Assembly (NCBI GenBank): GCA_964036045.1
Contig: OZ038382.1
Location: 149,432,961 to 149,496,960 of the forward strand
Length of the DNA: 64,000 nucleotides
From: Eutreptiella sp. 'Long Island Sound 2002'
Taxonomy: Eukaryota > Euglenozoa > Euglenophyceae > Eutreptiales > Eutreptiaceae
Reading direction: 5' to 3'
In this document: positions 51,722-63,900 of the stretch, one piece after another
Position numbering within the stretch: the stretch's first letter is position 1
Layout: each line of letters begins with the position of its first letter
Position numbers and translations under genes: made by a program
Notes under the pieces: model-generated
Seen by the model: only the letters and a program-made list of their open reading frames with translations
The model's database searches: none
What the model was told of the DNA's origin: nothing

Positions 51722-54234
51722 ATGGATACAAGGAAGGAGGACGCCGACGTGAAGACAGCGCCTGAGGCACCGGCAAGGCCAGCACCTGGTGAACCTGGAC
51801 CTGGACCTCGCGCTGTACCTTCGGAGCCCTTACATGGGCCAGTGGAAGTGGCTGAGGACTCGTTGGATGGACTCCAGACGGCCTTCAGGGCCCTCTCAGT
51901 GTAGGAGGTGGTCACTCAGCCTGTGAAGAGGAAGAGAGAGAGCGAGAAGGATGCTGGAGACGAAGCAGACGAAGGAGAGGAACAAGGGCAAGACCTGACG
52001 AATGACCCTACCTTCGAAGGCGCACTAAGCGCTTCTGGCCTCCACGCATCATCCTCTCCTATAACCACCACACTCCCAATTCCAGACCCAGCCGCTGCAA
52101 CATCCACTCCCATAACCGACCCGCCTATGGCAGAGGGCACAGGCTTTACTGGCATGCCTCCCTACCCCGCCTATGGTATGGGCCCACCTACCACTGCGCT
52201 CCCTGAGGCAACTACTGCCAGTGAGCCGCTGGCTTCCAGCTCTGCGCCCCGATGGTATGCGGCTGAATATCCCCATCCACTAACCGCTACTGGAACCTAT
52301 GTGGATGTTCCTGGGTATGCACCTGGGTATGCAACCTTGAGCGGGTTGAGGAGAGGACCCGAGTCTCTTGGAGGCAGGAGTAGAGGATCGGGGAGATCCT
52401 CCAACAGGTCCCTGACGCGGTCGGAGATCAACAAGGTGCTCCGAGGAGCCACTTCAAAAATCGTGGGCGACCTCACTCAAGAGATCCGAGAGAAACTGGA
52501 GCCCCTGATGATACCGCCCCAAGCGTCACCTACCACGGTGGGAATGTCACCCCACTGAGTACAGGCCAACCACCTGGCGGCAGGGTTGACAAATACCCTG
52601 GGGAGCCTGAGGAGTCGACCGATGCCGACCCCTGCAGCGATACCGAGAAGTTCTTTCGTACCGAGAACGGCCCAGCCGCCCTACAGCCACGTGACGAACT
52701 CTACGAGGGCCGAGCTAGACCGGCTGGGGCTGACAGCCTTGAGGGCAATGGTGGACGTGGAGCCTTATGGCTCTAGTGATCTAGGCGGAGACCCCTCCGA
52801 TGATGAGCCGCCGTCGATGACTTCTGCTTCGCCCTCAGAGGACGATGACCAGGAGGACCCCGAGGACCCAAGGGGGAAGAAGAAGAAGAAGAAGAAGAAG
52901 AAGACCCGACGCCCTGAGGGACGCAGGTCTCAGGAGGCGAAGGCTATTGCCACCCCCAAGATCGTGGTGAACCTGCCTGAGTTCACAGGCAAGGACCTCA
53001 GCAAGTTCGCTGAGAATTTTGGCCCGTTTCTCCGATTGACAGGCCAAACCCACGCTAGTGGGCGAGTCAGGTGCGATCTGCTCCTGCAGTGCTGCAAGAC
53101 CAAGTACCTGGAGAAGCAGGTCAGGCAGATCGTGACTAACTCCGCCACCTTTGCCGATGTGTTGGTTGCCTTGGAGAGGCAGTACCCGACCTACGAAACC
53201 GACCTCTCCATCAGGGCCGAGATCCAGAACCTGCCCGTGCTGCCCAACAACCCCAAACCTGGCAGGGTCTCTGAGCTGTTGGCTGACCTGGATCACTGGG
53301 CTGGACGACTGACGCCCGGTTCCTACAGCAGCGACGACCTGCTGTTCTGGTTGGTGGCCAAGCTCCCTCGAGAGCTATGGGACGAGTGCCGTTCGACGGC
53401 GGAGCGCAAGGCTAGATCCCTCCGCTACGAGGATCTATGCGTGCTACTCCTGGAGCTGGCGCTAGAGAAGGAGAGCGACCAGCACTTGAACAACTACCGT
53501 CCGGGTGGTGGAGGTTCTGGAGGCCATGGCAAAGGGTACCAAGGTTCCCGACCTGGGCAGGGGACTACCCCCAAAACACGCCCACGCCGGTAGTCATGGA
53601 GAACGTTAAGGAGCTATTCTGGTGTGATGCCAGAGACGAGCAGGGCCACCTGCAGCATGCCCCTGACTGCGAGCAGCGAGACTGCTTCGTAGTCCAGGGG
53701 AAGCAGCAGGAGAAGAACACCGGCGCCAAAGCAAAGCTGCCGGATGATTACAGGTGCACCATCACGTGTGCATTCTGCGGGAAGCGGAAGCACTACGAGG
53801 ATGAGTGCTACCATAAGCAACGCCTATCGGCGAAGCTTAAGGGTGAAGATCCTGGTAAAGGCTCAGGCAAAGGTGGAGGCAAAAGCAAAGGCAACAACTC
53901 CGGCAAGGGCAAGTCGAAAGGACGTGGACAGGGGCAAAGCAAAGGTCAAGGTGGACGAGGAGGAGGCGCTAACCGCCAGCCAGACAAGGACAAGAAGAAC
54001 AAGGACAAGAACAGAGGCAACCCCAACCCTAATCCAGGGGGGAACTCCGAGCCCTCTGGAGTGCAGTCTGGTCCTACCACACACTCACAAACGCAGGTCC
54101 GGCAAGAACAAGGAGCCAAGCGTGCGCATGAAGGTGGTGATGACGGCAACGCTAAGAAGAGGACACGTTTCATGAGGATGGCCCGCAAATTGCGGAACAA
54201 GGGGTTCGAGGTGACCTATCCCGCGGAGTTCTGA
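51722..54234 (+). pseudogene. Gag of B1 with zinc knuckle
   Basis: ATG 51722 (MDTRKEDAD). Pro/Ala-rich start, a capsid-like middle (IVVNLPEFTGKDLSKFAENF, then LLQCCKTKYLEKQVRQI, then WAGRLTPGSYSSDDLLFWLV) and a CCHC knuckle CAFCGKRKHYEDEC followed by Gly/Lys repeats. Stops at 51902 (TAG) and 52556 (TGA) break it; copy 2 has GAG and CGA there. A one-base shift near 53570 moves the knuckle to the next frame. The frame ends TGA (54232) followed by CGG GGA and is in phase with pol. Confidence 0.85.
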
Positions 54235-57200
54235 CGGGGACGCTCTGGTGGCACCCAAGACCTGGTGTTTTGGGTACGTATCCGACTAGGGGGACGCTAA
54301 TACCTGGGGGTATTGGATACTGGCGCCACAATATCTATAGTGGCCAAGAAAATTTTACCTTGTGGGAGCCTGAAGAACACCATGACCACCGCTGCTATAC
54401 GTATGGGGGATGGATATATGGTGCACAGCTGCGGGGACTGTGAAGTGGAGGTACCTATGGGCTCCCGGACTATCGCCCATCGGTTCTATGTGATTGACAC
54501 TGAGGCCTTTGACTTTGTACTGGGGACTGACCTCTTCGTACAGCACTCCCAGATACAATCCCTGACGCTGCAATCGCCCTACCTCCTCTACGTGGACCAC
54601 GGCAGTGGCAGAGAGTCTGTGCCACTGGAGCAGTCGGAACATACCTCGAGTTACCTCAGGCTATCGAAGGAGGAGCCCTCGAACATGATGGCGGCCTCAA
54701 AAACTGAGGACTATCAACTATTGGGGGAAGTCCTAGACCAAGGTCTGAAGGAGTTAGGTTACTCTAGAGAAGACCTGAGTGTGGAGTTGTTCGCCAGCGA
54801 CAAGCAGCATGTACTGGACCTTTACTGCAGCAAGGGGAAGAACTGCAGCTACAAATTTTACTGGCCCTCTTTCGGGATGGCCTACGGGAACCCCAGGTTC
54901 AGTGAACTGGGGAAGGTGCTGACCAAGGTGGCCTTGGAACGTTCCCGTATGGTCCTGTGTTCCCCCGATTGGGGAGCCCATGGGGGCAGCGAGTACTGGC
55001 GGAACCTCCTGGACAGGCTGACTATCAGCTCTGTTCGTTTGCCTGATGAGGCCATCTACGTGCCTCTGGGACGCAAGACGCCTATTGGGAAGCCCGGATG
55101 GGGGAGTATGCTCAGCGTGGTGGACGGAAGTCTTACCTCCATTCCCTTGGAGGATCTGGACCCGACTCTGGTCCAGGCTATACAACGACAAAGCGATGGA
55201 CTCGCCTTGCTCGACTTGAAGGATCGCCTACGACCTCAAGATGCTATTCACACTACACCTGGAGGAGATGAGTACGTCGTGATTGACACCAAAGCCCCCG
55301 ACTCTCCCTGCCATGTATCTGTTCCTGATGGAGTCTCTGAGTGTGGATTATCTGAGCTACCCAGCTCTATCCACTCAGACGACGAAACTGAGCACGACGC
55401 CTTCTTCGTGCAGACCTGTGTGGAGGAAGTGGAGAACGCCGAGTACGTCGCCCCAATGAAACCCCTACTCTCCATGAGGGTGGAAGACCCCGTAGACGAG
55501 GAGCTGGACCCGCGATCCAGGCTCAGGGGGTATGTGGATTCCAAGAGGAAGTTGGTGGCGAAAAAGCTATGCTACGCGAAGCCTACCCGCAGCTCATGGC
55601 CACTGAAGCAAGGACGTATGGGAGACCTATCCCAATTGAGGGAGGACCTCGAACAGAAGATCACCACCTGGCAAAGGGAGGTAGATCTTAAGCTCATGAA
55701 GAGCGTGTGGGGCGCCCATGTGAGGACCCCAGAGGAGGACGACCTCTCGGAGGAATGTGTATGTGAACCCCCTCGAGCGTGCCTATGTTGCCATCGTCCA
55801 GCGGAGATGGTTGAACAAGACCTTCTATATGCCTACCAAGGGCTGAAGGACACTACCACGGGCGAGGAGTCGGTGGAGGACCACCTCCTGACGTCTATTA
55901 CTCAGGGGGCAAGCAACTTACACTCTGACGAGGACATGGAGGACAAGATCAAGGTATTGGACCCGCGGGTACAGAAGCTTATAAGGACCTATCTGGAGGT
56001 GTTCGGAGAACTACCCCCTCCAGCCTCATGTGACAAGCTGGTACAGATGGACCTCAAGCTGAAACCCGAGTTCGTGGGTCACAAGATCCGGAGGAGACCC
56101 TATCCAGCTCCTAAAGAGCAGGCCGACGAGATCGAGCGACAGATACAAGAATGTATCGACGCTGGCCTAGTCCTGGAGTACAAGGACGGGGACTACCCCC
56201 TACACTGCAGCCCCTGTTTCCTGGTGGCTAAACCTGGGTCTACAGCCAAACGGCTGGTAGTGGACTACGGAGAGCTGAACAAGAAAACGCTGAACCACTC
56301 AGGGTCCATTCCCAATATGGAGTCTACCCTGGAGAAGATAGCCACCTGTCGCTACAAGACCAAAATGGACAAGAGGAGCGGATTCTGGCAAGTGGACCTG
56401 ACGCCCAACGCACAGGAACTACTGGCCTTCATCACCCCTCAGGGGAGGGTGTTCAAGTGGAAGGTCATGCCGTTTGGCGTGGCTAACGCACCCGCTGTAT
56501 TCCAGGAGCTGATGAACATGATCTTGTCCATCCTACGAAGGAGACCTAAGGTGCAGGAGCTCATATCCCGTGGTGCCCAGATGGAGGCTCACATCGACGA
56601 TGTATGCCTCGGGACCAATACCCAGGAGGATCACCTAATCCTTTTGGGTGAGTTCTTTGCGGTCTGCCAGGAGAACCACACACGACTCAAGCTGGAGAAG
56701 TGTGAGTTCATGCAGAAGACCATGCAGTACCTGGGGTTTGACATTGGCTATGGGTGGTGGACCCCAGCGGCCTCTAAGGCCAAACCCCTGATGGATGCCA
56801 AGGTACGACACGAAGACCGCAAGAAAGGACTTCATGATGTACGTAGTTTCATTGGGGCGTGCAACTTCTATCGCCGCCACATCAAAAACTTCACCTACAC
56901 CAGCGCCGTTCTGACGGACTTGATCAAGAAGAGTACTACTTGGCGCTGGGGCCCACAAGAGCAACAAGCGTTTGACGAGCTCAAAGACAAGGTAGCCAAC
57001 GCTAAGTGCTTGGGCGTGCCTAGGGCACAGGGGGGAATTTTCCTGGTGACCGACGCCAGCAATGTGGGCGGTGGTGGAACGTTGTTCCAATGGCAAGCAC
57101 TAGAGAAGGAGGAGTTCGACTCGGCCATTTCCCAATGGGGGACGGAAGGTCTCAACCGAGATGGAACCCTCAAGCACAGCTACCCTGACGACAAGTGGGT

Positions 57201-58272
57201 CCTAGTACCTCTGGGCCACTGGAACTGGAAGTGGAACCAGGCCAGGGGGAACTACTCCACCTATGAGCAGGAATTGCTCGCGGGTATGCTGGTGCTATCC
57301 CCACAAGCACGACTGTTGGGGAGTAACCCTGTGGTCTGGCTGTGCGACCAAGAACCGGTCCGCAGTTTCCAGAAGGGTCCCCCACCTGAGAAGGCCAAGC
57401 TACGGCGCTGGTGGACCTACCTCAGTCAACTACGGCTGACGGTACACCATATCCAGGGAGTGAAGAACGACTGTGCCGACTACATCAGCCGCAACAACTT
57501 CGACGCCCTGATTGGTGCCCGGTCTGAAGCGCTGGCTAAGGAGGCGTTCAGCCGTATGGACGTCCACTTGGACCTCAACATGACGATGATACGCCCCCTG
57601 GATGGACTCCAACAATCAGAGTACCTGAAGGAGTTTGGGGATATCTACAAGCGCCTGGAGAAACGCCTTGAACCCCTCCTGGTCAACCGAGACCAGTGGA
57701 AGAGGGACAAGAGCTACCTCTGGCACGAGGACCGCATTGTGGTGCCTAGTGACAGAGTCCCAGCGCTGCTGAAGTGGACCCATGAGTCCAGCGGTCATGT
57801 GGGTGCTGACCGTACCCTGAGGCTGTTCAAGCAGTGGTTCCACACTACGTGGACTGACGACCAACTGCGGAAAACCCTCCAGCCTATCGTGGACAAGTGC
57901 CCGTGCAGGTCCTGTAAACCAGGGGATATCAGGGACAGAGGTCTCTACTCGACCCTGCCCATCCCTCACTGTGCTAACAGTGTTCTATACGTGGACTACA
58001 CGGAGATGCCGAAGTTCGGGGGCTATGACTTCGCCCTCGTGGTAACCTGTAGGTTGACCAGGTTTACCAGGGTGTTCCCATGTACCAAGCACATTACCGG
58101 GGAGGAGACTATCAAGATACTCCTGGAGGAGTGTTTTTGTGTCTATGGGGCGCCCAAGGAGATCAACTCCGATGAGGACGTACGAGTATGCTCAGATACC
58201 GGTGGGTACAAGAGGGTCCTGAGATCCCTCAATGTCCAGGTGTCTACGGGGATTCCCTACTCGCACACGAGC
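54235..58272 (+). CDS. Pol of B1: protease, MTase-like, RT, RNase H, integrase (truncated)
   Basis: In phase with gag after UGA. Protease VLDTGATISIV; MTase-like module SVELFASDKQHVLDLY, FYWPSFGMAYGN, RMVLCSPDWGAHGGSEYW; RT RLVVDYGELN, YKTKMDKRSGFWQVDL, VMPFGVANAPAVFQELM, AHIDDVCLG; RNase H LVTDASNVGGGG, STYEQELLAGM, WLCDQEPVRSF, CADYISRN; integrase HESSGHVGADRT, CPCRSC, LYVDYTEM (Asp) and INSDEDVRV (Asp). The catalytic Glu is lost at the junction. A TAA at 54298 is GAA in copy 2; from ATG 54361 on, the frame is intact. The frame runs 21 codons into copy 2, adding unrelated residues before TGA. Confidence 0.92.
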
Positions 58273-59158
58273 AGTAAGAAAAAGTGCTTTTCCAATGCCT
58301 TGAGGCATACTCTAGTTGTATTAGAGATGCACTGAGCATCCAGGCATTTCTATCTTAGTATTGGTCCCACCACAAGTGGTGATAACACATTTTGACCTAT
58401 GGAACCAAACACCCAATCAGGATATGGAGTGGACCCCTTAATCCCCTTTCAATGTGAGGCAAATCATATTTTCCTCAGTTGACTGAAAACTGACATATCC
58501 AAGGCAGAGCCTATGAATTTATCTATGTTTTTCCATGAATACTTAGCTGTCCTAGTGGTATGCACCCTAGGGGGCTGGGCACCTCTTTTTGAGAAGTCCT
58601 GGGTTCAATTCCTGGTCAGCCCAGCTAAGTAGGAAGATCCCATGTGACATGGCAGTGACCTCATCGCCACATGCCCTGCCACCTCAGCACATATTGGACC
58701 CAAAACAAAGAGTGCACATCTCCTGAGATGGCACTATGAAGATAGAGTGACCATGGGGCAGTTTTCCAACTCTTTTCCAAAACATTTCAGCTATCTTTGT
58801 GAATATGCAATCCGATTTGACCTGAGTTGCAGTTTCTGTGAATATCCTTCCATCTTTCACTGTTTACACTGCAGCCCTTCATGCTTTGATCCTGATTCCC
58901 TTCTCCTTGCACACCTCTGGCTTGGGCTATCCTGGATTTACTGTATTTCAGCAAGCAAAAGCCTTTCATCTCCAAAAACAAGCAGCAGGAAACCCTACAC
59001 CAGCAGCAAGCAGCAGGAGAGACAAAAACACAGTGTTGAAACCACTATAAACTTTGCTGGTAGCAAGAGGCAGTCTGTCTGTGCGCACCGGCAGCAACCC
59101 CGCGCCGTACATCCAGTGCGCCGAGTACAGACACATATAAGCAGAAGGGCGAACGAAG
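58273..59158 (+). promoter_or_regulatory. Leader of B2 with tRNA-like sequence
   Basis: 886 bp, collinear with 50838-51721. The tRNA-like segment is at 58550-58624. An 82-bp open frame extension of B1 pol reads into its first bases. No independent gene is supported. Confidence 0.5.
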
Positions 59159-61583
59159 ATGGATACAAGGAAGGAGGACGCCGACGTGAGAACAGCGCCA
59201 GCGCCTGAGGCACCGGCAAGGCCAGCACCTGGTGAACCTGGACCTGGACCTAGCGGCGCTGTACCTTCGGAGCCCTTACATGGGCCAGTGGAAGTGGCTG
59301 AGAACTCGTTGGATGGACTCCAGACGGTCTTCAGGGCCCTCACAGTCGAGGAGGTGGTCACTCAGCCTGTGAAGAGGAAGAGAGAGAGCGAGAAGGATGC
59401 TGGAGACGAAGCAGACGAAGGAGAGGAACAAGGGCAAGACCTGACGAATGACCCTACCTTCGAAGGCGCACCAAGCGCTTCTGGCCTCCACGCATCACCC
59501 TCTCCTATAACCACCACACGCCCAGCCGCTGCAACATCCACTCCCATAACCAACCCGCCTATGGCAGAGGGCACAGGCTTTACTGGCATGCCTCCCTACC
59601 CCGCCTATGGTATGGGCCCACCTACCACTGCGCTCCCTGAGGCAACTACTGCCAGTGAGCCGGTGGCTTCCAGCTCTGCGACGCGATGGTATGCGGCTGA
59701 ATATCCCCATCCACTAACCGCTACTGGAACCTATGTGGATGTTCCTGGGTATGCACCTGGGTATGCAACCTTGAGCGGGTTGAGGAGAGGACCCGAGTCT
59801 CTTGGAGGCAGGAGTAGAGGATCGGGGAGATCCTCCAACAGGTCCCTGACGCGGTCGGAGATCAACGAGGTGCTCCGAGGAGCCACTTCAAAAATCGTGG
59901 GCGACCTCCCTCAAGAGATCCGAGAGAAATTGGAGCCCCTGATGATACCGCCCCAAGCTTCACCTACTACGGTAGGAATGTCACCCCACCGAGTACAGGC
60001 CAACCACCTGGCGGCAGGGTTGACAAATACCCTGGGGAGCCTGAGGAGCAGACCGATGCCGACTCCTGCAGCTATACCGAGAAGTCCTTTCGTACCGAGA
60101 ACGGCCCAGCCGCCCTACAGCCACGTGACGAACTCTACGAGGGCCGAGCTGGACCGGCTGGGGCTGACAGCCTTGAGGGCAATGGTGGACGTGGAGCGTT
60201 ATGGCTCTAGTGATCTAGGCGGAGACCCCTCCGATGACGGGCCGCCATCGATGACGTCTACTTCGCCCTCGGAGGCTGATGACCCGGAGGACCCCGAGGA
60301 CCCAAAGCGGGAAGAAGAAGAAGAAGAAGAAGAAGAAGACCCGACGCCCTGAGGGACGCAGGTCTCAGGAGGCGAAGGCTATTGCCACCTCCAAGATCGT
60401 GGTGAACCTGCCTGAGTTCACAGGCAAGGACCTCAGCGAGTTCGCTGAGAATTTTGGCCGGTTTCTCTGATTGACCAGCCAAACCCACGCTAGTGGGCGA
60501 GTCAAGTGCGATCTGCTCCTGCAGTGCTGCAAGACCAAGTACCTGGAGAAGCAGGTCAGGCAGATCGTGACTAACTCCGCCACCTTTGCCGATGTGTTGG
60601 TTGCCCTGGAGAGGCAGTACCCGACCTACGAAACCGCCCTCTCCATCAGGGCCGAGATCCAGAACCTGCCCGTGCTGCCCAACAACCCCAAACCTGGCAG
60701 GGTCTCTGAGCTGTTGGCTGACCTGGATCACTGGGCTGGACGACTGACGCCCGGTTCCTACAGCAGCGACAACCTGCTGTTCTGGTTGGTGGTCAAGCTC
60801 CCTCTGGAGCTATGGGACGAGTGCCGTTCGACGGCGGAGCGCAAGGCTAGATCCCTCCGCTACGAGGATCTATGCGTGCTACTCCTGGAGCTGGCGCTGG
60901 AGAAGGAGAGCGACCAGCACTTGAACAATTACCGTCCTGGAGGAGGAGGTTCTGGAGGTCATGGCAAAGGGTATCAAGGGTCCCGACCTGGGCAGGGGAC
61001 TACCCCCAAACACGCCCACGCCCGTATCATGGAGAACATGAAGGAGCTATTCTGGTGTGATGCCAGAGACGAGCAGGGCCACCTGCAGCATGCCCCTGAC
61101 TGCGAGCAGCGAGACTGCTTCGTAGTCCAGGGGAAGCAGCAGGAGAAGAACACCGGCGCCAAGGCGAAGCTGCCGGATCATTACAGGTGCACCATCACGT
61201 GTGCATTCTGCGGGAAGCGGAAGCACTACGAGGATGAGTGCTACCATAAGCAACGCCTATCGGCGACGCTTAAGAGTGAAGATCCTGGCAAAGGCTCAGG
61301 CAAATGTGGAGGCAAAGGCAAAGGCAACGACTCCGGCAAGGGCAAGTCGAAAGGACGTGGTCAAGGGCAAGACAAGGGTCAAGGTGGACGAGGAGGAGGC
61401 GCTAACCGCCAGCCCGACAACAAGAACAAGGACAAGAACGGAGGCAACCCCAACCCTAATCCAGGGGGGAACTCTGAGCCCTCTGGAGGGCAGTCTGGTC
61501 CTACCACACGCTCACAAACGCAGGCCCAGCAAGAACAAGGAGCCAAGCGTGAGCATGAAGGTGGTGATGACGGCAACGCTAAG
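59159..61583 (+). pseudogene. Gag of B2 with zinc knuckle
   Basis: ATG 59159. The first 398 residues are open, so this copy keeps GAG and CGA where B1 has stops. An indel near 60305, just before the (GAA/AAG)n run, changes the run from poly-Lys to poly-Glu and ends the frame at 60352. The Gag frame continues from 60279, with a TGA at 60468 where B1 has CGA. The CCHC knuckle CAFCGKRKHYEDEC and the Gly/Lys-rich tail follow. The last residues are replaced by the MITE insertion. Confidence 0.85.
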
Positions 61584-61584
61584 A

Positions 61585-61849
61585 CCCTAGGACCCTGTCA
61601 TAAGTAGAGCTGTGTTAAATTCAATCCAACTGAATTTATAGTTTCGATTTAGCCCAGCCAAGGAGCGACCTGAAGTGGAGTTGAAAGATTTGGTGAAATA
61701 CTACGTGCCGATGCGCATGGAAGGCAGCTCTCCACCAAACTGGGAAGTGGTTTTTGGCTATGACATTTCGAAATTCAAGGGCTACAATGTGGACGAGGTC
61801 CGAGTTGCATTGAATTTAACACAGCTCTGGTTATCACAAGGTCCCAGGG
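61585..61849. mobile_element. 265-bp MITE with 47-bp inverted ends
   Basis: Absent at the matching place in B1. The ends CCCTAGGACCCTGTC... (61585-61631) and the reverse complement of 61803-61849 pair over 47 bp with about seven mismatches, including a perfect 20-bp block AGAGCTGTGTTAAATTCAAT. AAGA flanks both sides as a possible 4-bp target duplication. The interior reads as ordinary protein over about 50 codons without an ATG start. Confidence 0.8.
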
Positions 61850-61927
61850 AAGAGGACCCGTTTCATGAGGATGGCCCGCAAACTGCGGAACAAGGGGTTC
61901 GAGGTGACCTGTCCCGCGGAGTTCTGA

Positions 61928-63900
61928 CGGGGATGCTCTGGTGGCACCCAAGACCTGGTGTTTTGGGTACGTATCCGACTAGAGGGACGCGAATACCTGG
62001 GGGTATTGGACACTGGCGCCACCATATCTATAGTGGCCAAGAAAAGTTTACCTTGTGGGAGCCTGAAGAACACCATGACCACCGCTGCTATACGCATGGG
62101 GGATGGACATGTGGTGCACAGCTGCGGGGACTGTGAAGTGGAGGTACCTATGGGCTCCCGCACTATCGCCCATCGGTTCTATGTGATGGACACTGAGGCC
62201 TTCGACTTTGTACTGGGGACTGACTTCTTCGTACAGCACTCCCAGATACAATCCCTGACGCTGCAAGCGCCCTACCTCCTCTACGTGGACCACGGCAGTG
62301 GCAGAGAGTCTTTGCCACTGGAGCAGTCGGAACATACCTCGAGTTACCTGAGGCTATCGAAGGAGGAGCCCTCGAACATGATGGCGGCCTCCAAAACTGA
62401 GGACTATCAACTATTGGGGGAAGTCCTAGACCAAGGTCTGAAGGAGTTGGGTTACTCTCGAGAAGACCTGAGTGTTGAGTTGTTCGCCAGCGACAAACAG
62501 CATGTACTGGACCTTTACTGCAGCAAGGGGAAGAACTGCAGCTACAAATTTTACTGGCCCTCTTTCGGGATGGCCTACGGGAACCCCAGGTTCAGTGAAC
62601 TGGGGAAGGTGCTGACCAAGGTGGCCTTGGAACGTTCCCGTATGGTCCTGTGTTCCCCCGATTGGGGAGCCCATGGGGGCAACGAATACTGGCGAAACCT
62701 TCTGGACAGGCTGACTATCAGCTCTGTTCGGTTACCTGATGAGGCCATCTACGTGCCTCTGGGTCGTAAGACGCCTATTGGGAAACCCGGATGGGGGAGT
62801 ATGCTGAGCGTGGTGGACGGAGGTCTTACCTCCATCCCCTGGGAGGATCTGGACCCGACTCTGGTCCAGGCTATACAACGAGAAAGCGACGGACTCGCCT
62901 TGGGTGACTTGAAGGATCGCCTACGACCTCAAGATGCTGTTGAGACTACACCCGGAGGAGATGAGTACGTCCTGACTGACACCAACGCGCCCAACTCTCC
63001 CTGCCATGTACCTGTTCCTGATGGAGTCTCTGCGTGTGGACTATCTGAGCTACCTAGCTCTATCCACTCAGATGACGAAACTGAGCACGACGCCTTCTTC
63101 GTGCAGACCTGTGTGGAGGAAGTGGAGAACGCCGAGTACGTCCCCCCAATGAAACCCCTACTCTCCATGAGGGTGGAAGACCCCGTGGACGAGGAGCTGG
63201 ACCCTCGATCCAGGCTCAGGGAGTATGTGGATTCCAGGAGGACGTCGGTGGCGAAAAAGCTATGCTACGCGAAGCCTACCCGCAGCTCATGGCCACTGAA
63301 GCAAGGACGTATGGGGAACCTATCCCAATTGGAGGAGGACCTCGAACAGAAGATCACCACCTGGCAAAGGGAGGTAGATCTTAAGCTCATGAAGAGCGTG
63401 TGGGGCGCCCATGTGAGGACCCCAGAGGAGGACGACCTCTCGGAGGAATGTGTATGTGAACCCCCTCGAGCGTGCCTATGTTGCCATCGTCCAGCGGAGA
63501 TGGTTGAACAAGACCTTCTATATGCCTACCAAGGGCTGAAGGACACTACCACGGGCGAAGAGTCGGTGGAGGACCACCTCCCGACGTCTATTACTCAGGG
63601 GGCAAGCAACTTACACTCTGACGAGGACATGGAGGACAAGATCAAGGTATTGGACCCGCGGGTACAGAAGCTTATAAGGACCTATCTGGAGGTGTTCAGA
63701 GAACTACCCCCTCCAGCCTCATGTGACAAGCTGGTACAGATGGACCTCAAGCTGAAAACCGAGTTCGTGGTTCACAGGATCCGGAGGAGACCCTATCCAG
63801 CTCCTAAAGAGCAGGCCGACGAGATTGAGCGACAGATACAAGAATGTATCGACGCTGGCCTAGTCCTGGAGTACAAGGACGGGGACTACCCCCTACACTG
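61928..63900 (+). CDS. Pol of B2: protease, MTase-like module, RT start (truncated)
   Basis: In phase after the gag TGA (61925-61927, followed by CGG GGA). The frame has GAA where B1 has TAA, so protease is joined to the readthrough point: LEGREYLGVLDTGATISIV. The MTase-like SVELFASDKQHVLDLY and the linker follow as in B1, and the RT begins and ends at DYPLH. I see no stop to the window end. In-frame residues after 63900 come from the A-family LTR. Confidence 0.8.

Larger units (their letters stand above)
50838..58272 (+). mobile_element. Chromovirus B, copy 1 (B1), cut inside integrase
   Basis: Leader, gag, protease, MTase-like module, RT, RNase H and integrase are in Ty3/gypsy order. The copy ends after SHTSS of the integrase core, where the first bases of copy 2 (TAAGAAAAAGTGC) begin. 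50838-51721 and 58273-59158 match nearly base for base, so the two form a head-to-tail tandem. Confidence 0.9.
58273..63900 (+). mobile_element. Chromovirus B, copy 2 (B2), cut inside RT
   Basis: Same order as B1, from TAAGAAAAAGTGC to the RT word DYPLH, where an A-family LTR begins at 63901. The pol part has exactly the length of the B1 equivalent (1956 bp from the base after the gag UGA to the GAC of DYPLH), that is, no net indel. A MITE interrupts the end of gag. Confidence 0.9.
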
